A stretch of 64,000 nt of DNA, taken from positions 3,038,001 to 3,102,000 of the forward strand of contig BLAA01000001.1 in the NCBI GenBank assembly GCA_017312345.1. Direction: 5' to 3'. Shown here one piece after another: positions 61,686 to 64,000 of this stretch. This DNA is from Candidatus Denitrolinea symbiosum (GTDB taxonomy: Bacteria; Chloroflexota; Anaerolineae; Anaerolineales; Villigracilaceae). The translations under genes were made by a program, and so were the position numbers. The notes under the pieces are model-generated. The model was not told the DNA's origin. It saw only the letters and a program-made list of their open reading frames with translations, and ran no database searches. Numbering within the stretch: position 1 is the stretch's first letter; each line of letters opens with the position of its first letter.

Positions 61686-62984
61686 ATGAAAATCGTCCTG
61701 TCTCTGTGCTTTGTCATTCTGCTGGCGGGCTGCGCGCCGACCCTCACCCCGGTCCCCTCGCCCGTTGAGGAGCCGCCCACGACAGCCGCCACGCGAACGC
61801 CAGTCCCGCCGACGGCGACCGCGACCGTCACGCCGATGCCAAAGTTGACGCGGGAAGATTTGAAGTCAATGTCGGGCGCGGATAAGTTGAAGATGGCCCC
61901 GCAGGCGGAGAGCGCGCCGGAGGACGTCGTCTCGTCGTTTGCGGCGGGGGAGAGCGCCAGGGACATCGCCTGGAGCGGGAAGTCGCTGACCTTCTGGGAT
62001 CGCGTCGTCGCCTATGAAGGGACGACCAAATCGGGCGAGAAGGTGACGCTGTATTACGATCTCGAAAGCGGACAGTGGGCGAAGCAGTACGCGGACTTCG
62101 ACGAGGTGTCGAAGATCCCCGCCGACGAGGTCGCGGAGACGATGGTCATCGGCGGACAATTGGCGAAAAACAAACCCGCCTTCGTCCGCGAATGGCCCGA
62201 TCAGACGGAAAAGACGCTGGACGGAAAGATGGTCTTCCGCGACGAGCATGGCAATCCGCTGGCGGTCTTCGACGTTGGGAGCGGCGGGTGGCTGGCGCCG
62301 GAGCAGGCGGGCGTGGACTTCCCGTTGGAAATTGCGACCGAAGCCAGAGCCGACGGCAAATATCCCAAATACGACGTTGAGAAGATAGGCGGGATTGATA
62401 AATTTATGGAGTTTCTGGTCGCGTCGGAAGCGCAGGCGCTTCGCGAGGGAAAGGTGGCGGTGGATCCGCAGGCGGTCAATTATGGGTGGAATCGGTTTGA
62501 ACTTGAAGGGCCGAGAGGTGTTCCAATTGATGTAAAATATTTTGGTCCTATCTACAATGTAAATGACAGCTCAAATCACGAGCCACCTTACAAAGTTGTT
62601 TCCATTGGCGTAATAGATGGCTCGATGTTTGGTCCGAAATACGCAGGCAGGGAATTGTATCTATATGGTATTGCGATTAATAACCCAAATCCAACCGGCG
62701 ATCTTGAAAAAACGACTAGTGGTTTATTGCATATTGTAATTCCTAAAGATAATGATTTACTAGGCATGCATTTGGACTATATAAAAGACGGGTCAAGGGG
62801 AATTTTGCTTATGGGGAAATCATCTGGTGGTGATAATTATTTCTGGTACGTTGACCCCTTAAATGATTTTCAAGGCGGCGGCGACTATAAAGAAGAACTT
62901 TTACAAAGATTGGTTGACAAAGGCAAATGGGCAGTTATTTCTCCAGAAATGGAAGTGATAATTTACTTTGGGAGATTTAATTGA
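61686..62984 (+). CDS. Lipoprotein A2
   Basis: 432 residues, lipobox VILLAGCAPT (Cys near 16), Pro/Thr-rich linker (about 20-52). Residues 1 to about 210 nearly match A1; the C-terminal half (about 220-432) is unrelated, from AT-rich DNA, and reads as a beta-rich domain (IYNVNDSSN, GPKYAGRELYLYGIAINNP, YFWYVDPLND). GAGG lies before ATG 61686; a longer in-frame reading from 60657 crosses the decarboxylase gene in another frame and is not real. It is followed at 30 bp by B2. Confidence 0.82.
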   Translation: MKIVLSLCFVILLAGCAPTLTPVPSPVEEPPTTAATRTPVPPTATATVTPMPKLTREDLKSMSGADKLKMAPQAESAPEDVVSSFAAGESARDIAWSGKSLTFWDRVVAYEGTTKSGEKVTLYYDLESGQWAKQYADFDEVSKIPADEVAETMVIGGQLAKNKPAFVREWPDQTEKTLDGKMVFRDEHGNPLAVFDVGSGGWLAPEQAGVDFPLEIATEARADGKYPKYDVEKIGGIDKFMEFLVASEAQALREGKVAVDPQAVNYGWNRFELEGPRGVPIDVKYFGPIYNVNDSSNHEPPYKVVSIGVIDGSMFGPKYAGRELYLYGIAINNPNPTGDLEKTTSGLLHIVIPKDNDLLGMHLDYIKDGSRGILLMGKSSGGDNYFWYVDPLNDFQGGGDYKEELLQRLVDKGKWAVISPEMEVIIYFGRFN

Positions 62985-63014
62985 TAAAAAAACACGATCT
63001 GCTAATATGAAATC

Positions 63015-63425
63015 ATGGAAGCAAATTTCCGTGGGATAAGAACTATTTTTTTGGGGGTGTACATTGCTTGTTTTTTGTTTTTTGTGTTTACTTCACAGTT
63101 ACCCAAACTCTACGCTCAAGAAGGGAGAGATTGTTGTCTACAATCAGACTGTGACTTTGGATATACCTGCATTCCTCCGAATGGAAAGTGTAATATAAAC
63201 AATAACCCCGGCTCCTGCACAAAAACCCAGAACCAATGCTCTCCGGGGACGCTCAATTGTCCGCCCGGGCAGTATTGTGTGGACTATATTTGCATCACGC
63301 TCGGTCCCGGCACGCCGACGCCGGGAGGAGGAAGCTATGAGTATCAAAGGTGTCCCGACGGACAGGCGCTGTCCTGTGGGACGGTGGCGGAGGCGGGGTC
63401 GCCCCCGCCAACCGTCCCTGCCTGA
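63015..63425 (+). CDS. Secreted Cys-rich protein B2
   Basis: 136 residues: signal segment (IFLGVYIACFLFFVFTSQL), then about 14 cysteines (DCCLQSDCDFGYTC, NNNPGSCTKTQNQCSPG, CPPGQYCVDYIC), a PGTPTPGG linker and the tag GGSYEYQRC ... GQALSCGTVAEAGS shared with B1, ending SPPPTVPA. Likely disulfide-rich and exported. TAATAT ends 6 nt before the ATG, with no Shine-Dalgarno. It is cotranscribed with or right behind A2. Confidence 0.78.
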   Translation: MEANFRGIRTIFLGVYIACFLFFVFTSQLPKLYAQEGRDCCLQSDCDFGYTCIPPNGKCNINNNPGSCTKTQNQCSPGTLNCPPGQYCVDYICITLGPGTPTPGGGSYEYQRCPDGQALSCGTVAEAGSPPPTVPA

Positions 63426-63469
63426 AACCGGCCTAGCCCAAATTAATTTTTTATTGTATAGTTGACCCC

Positions 63470-64000
63470 ATGACAACCGCCAATCTCTACGAACAACAGA
63501 TTCTCAAATTCCGCGCGGAACGCGAAGCCCGCCTGAGGGACAATGAACGCAGCTGGCTGTCGCTCGCGGGACTGTACTGGCTGGAGGAGGGAAACAACGC
63601 CTTCGGCAGCGATCCAGAAAACGACATCCAATTGGGCTATGCGGCGGTCCCGGCCCGCGCGGGCGTATTCCAATACAGGAATAGCGCGGTCGTCCTCCGA
63701 GTCAACGACGGAGTGGAAATGACCTGCAACGGCGCGCCCGTCAAATCGAAGGCCCTCCGCATGGACATCGAGGAGAATCCCGATTTCATCGAGTTGGGAA
63801 ACCTCCTTATGGTGGTCATCAAGCGCGGAAACAACTGCCTGATCCGAGTCTGGGACAAGGCCAATCCCGCGCGGACGAATTTCACCGGCCTCAAATATTT
63901 CCCCGTCAACCCCGATTACCGCGTCACGGCCACGTTCATCCCCTACGAGCCGGCCCGCATCCTGAAGATCCGCGACGTGATCGGGGAGGAATACGACGTG
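63470..64000 (+). CDS. DUF1684 family protein (C-terminus cut by window edge)
   Basis: 177 codons are visible and the window ends exactly on a codon. The N-terminus NLYEQQILKFRAEREARLRDNERSWLSLAGLYWLEEG is the hallmark of DUF1684, and LKYFPVNPDYRVTATFIPYE follows near 142-161. No signal peptide. Function unknown in general. TATAGT ends 7 nt before the ATG, another apparent leaderless start. Confidence 0.88.
   Translation, partial: MTTANLYEQQILKFRAEREARLRDNERSWLSLAGLYWLEEGNNAFGSDPENDIQLGYAAVPARAGVFQYRNSAVVLRVNDGVEMTCNGAPVKSKALRMDIEENPDFIELGNLLMVVIKRGNNCLIRVWDKANPARTNFTGLKYFPVNPDYRVTATFIPYEPARILKIRDVIGEEYDV

Overview
The window looks like a chromosomal stretch of a GC-rich member of the Chloroflexota, most likely class Anaerolineae. 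I infer this from gene content and style: an A2-type caa3 oxidase, a group 3b-type NiFe hydrogenase, a mevalonate-type decarboxylase in a bacterium, a two-gene pyruvate dehydrogenase E1, many in-frame heptanucleotide repeats, and many genes whose -10 box sits 6-7 nt before the start codon. No marker gene fixes the genus.

Layout. 0-7.6 kb (minus): SCO, cox3/4 fusion, cox1, cox2-cytochrome c, a receiver-like protein, a LuxR-type two-component pair, peroxiredoxin and a cytochrome c lipoprotein (aerobic respiration and redox sensing). 7.9-10.3 kb (minus): MoeA with a substrate-binding domain plus a lone receiver. 10.5-13.2 kb (plus): an AT-richer insert with a small CxxC protein and a type II restriction-modification pair. 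13.3-23.8 kb: tryptophanase, a secreted metzincin-like protein lacking its catalytic Glu, RecJ, a thioesterase, a lipoprotein, a YbaK deacylase, a cNMP-binding protein and RelA/SpoT. 23.8-27.8 kb (minus): an F420/NADP-type reductase and a CysM/CBS - MoeZ - CysO-like set that suggests thiocarboxylate-dependent sulfur transfer. 27.9-32.7 kb: aldo/keto reductase, a membrane protein gene split by an insertion sequence, zinc ribbon and CBS-domain proteins, tRNA-Asn. 32.9-38.9 kb (minus): GlpX, then cdsA-uppS-frr-pyrH-tsf-rpsB. 39.1-45.9 kb (plus): four-subunit NiFe hydrogenase, its maturation protease, a receiver and a membrane histidine kinase. 46-52 kb (minus): flotillin, an NfeD-like partner and a 1077-residue lipoprotein with five repeats. 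52-55.4 kb (minus): pyruvate dehydrogenase E2, E1 beta, E1 alpha. 55.8-64 kb (plus): a 56-residue membrane protein, a HEAT protein, and a duplicated cassette (lipoprotein + Cys-rich secreted protein) on both sides of a mevalonate-pathway decarboxylase, then a DUF1684 protein cut by the window edge.

Two copies of one 1243-bp IS1-like element, in opposite orientation and with the same transposase, lie at 29155-30397 and 58627-59869. Each is flanked by its own 8-bp target duplication and each splits a gene whose frame is restored exactly when the element and one duplication copy are removed. The most unusual features are the duplicated lipoprotein/Cys-rich cassette with conserved and variable modules, the in-phase heptanucleotide arrays inside moeA, recJ and pdhC and filling two operon gaps, and the apparent prevalence of leaderless genes.
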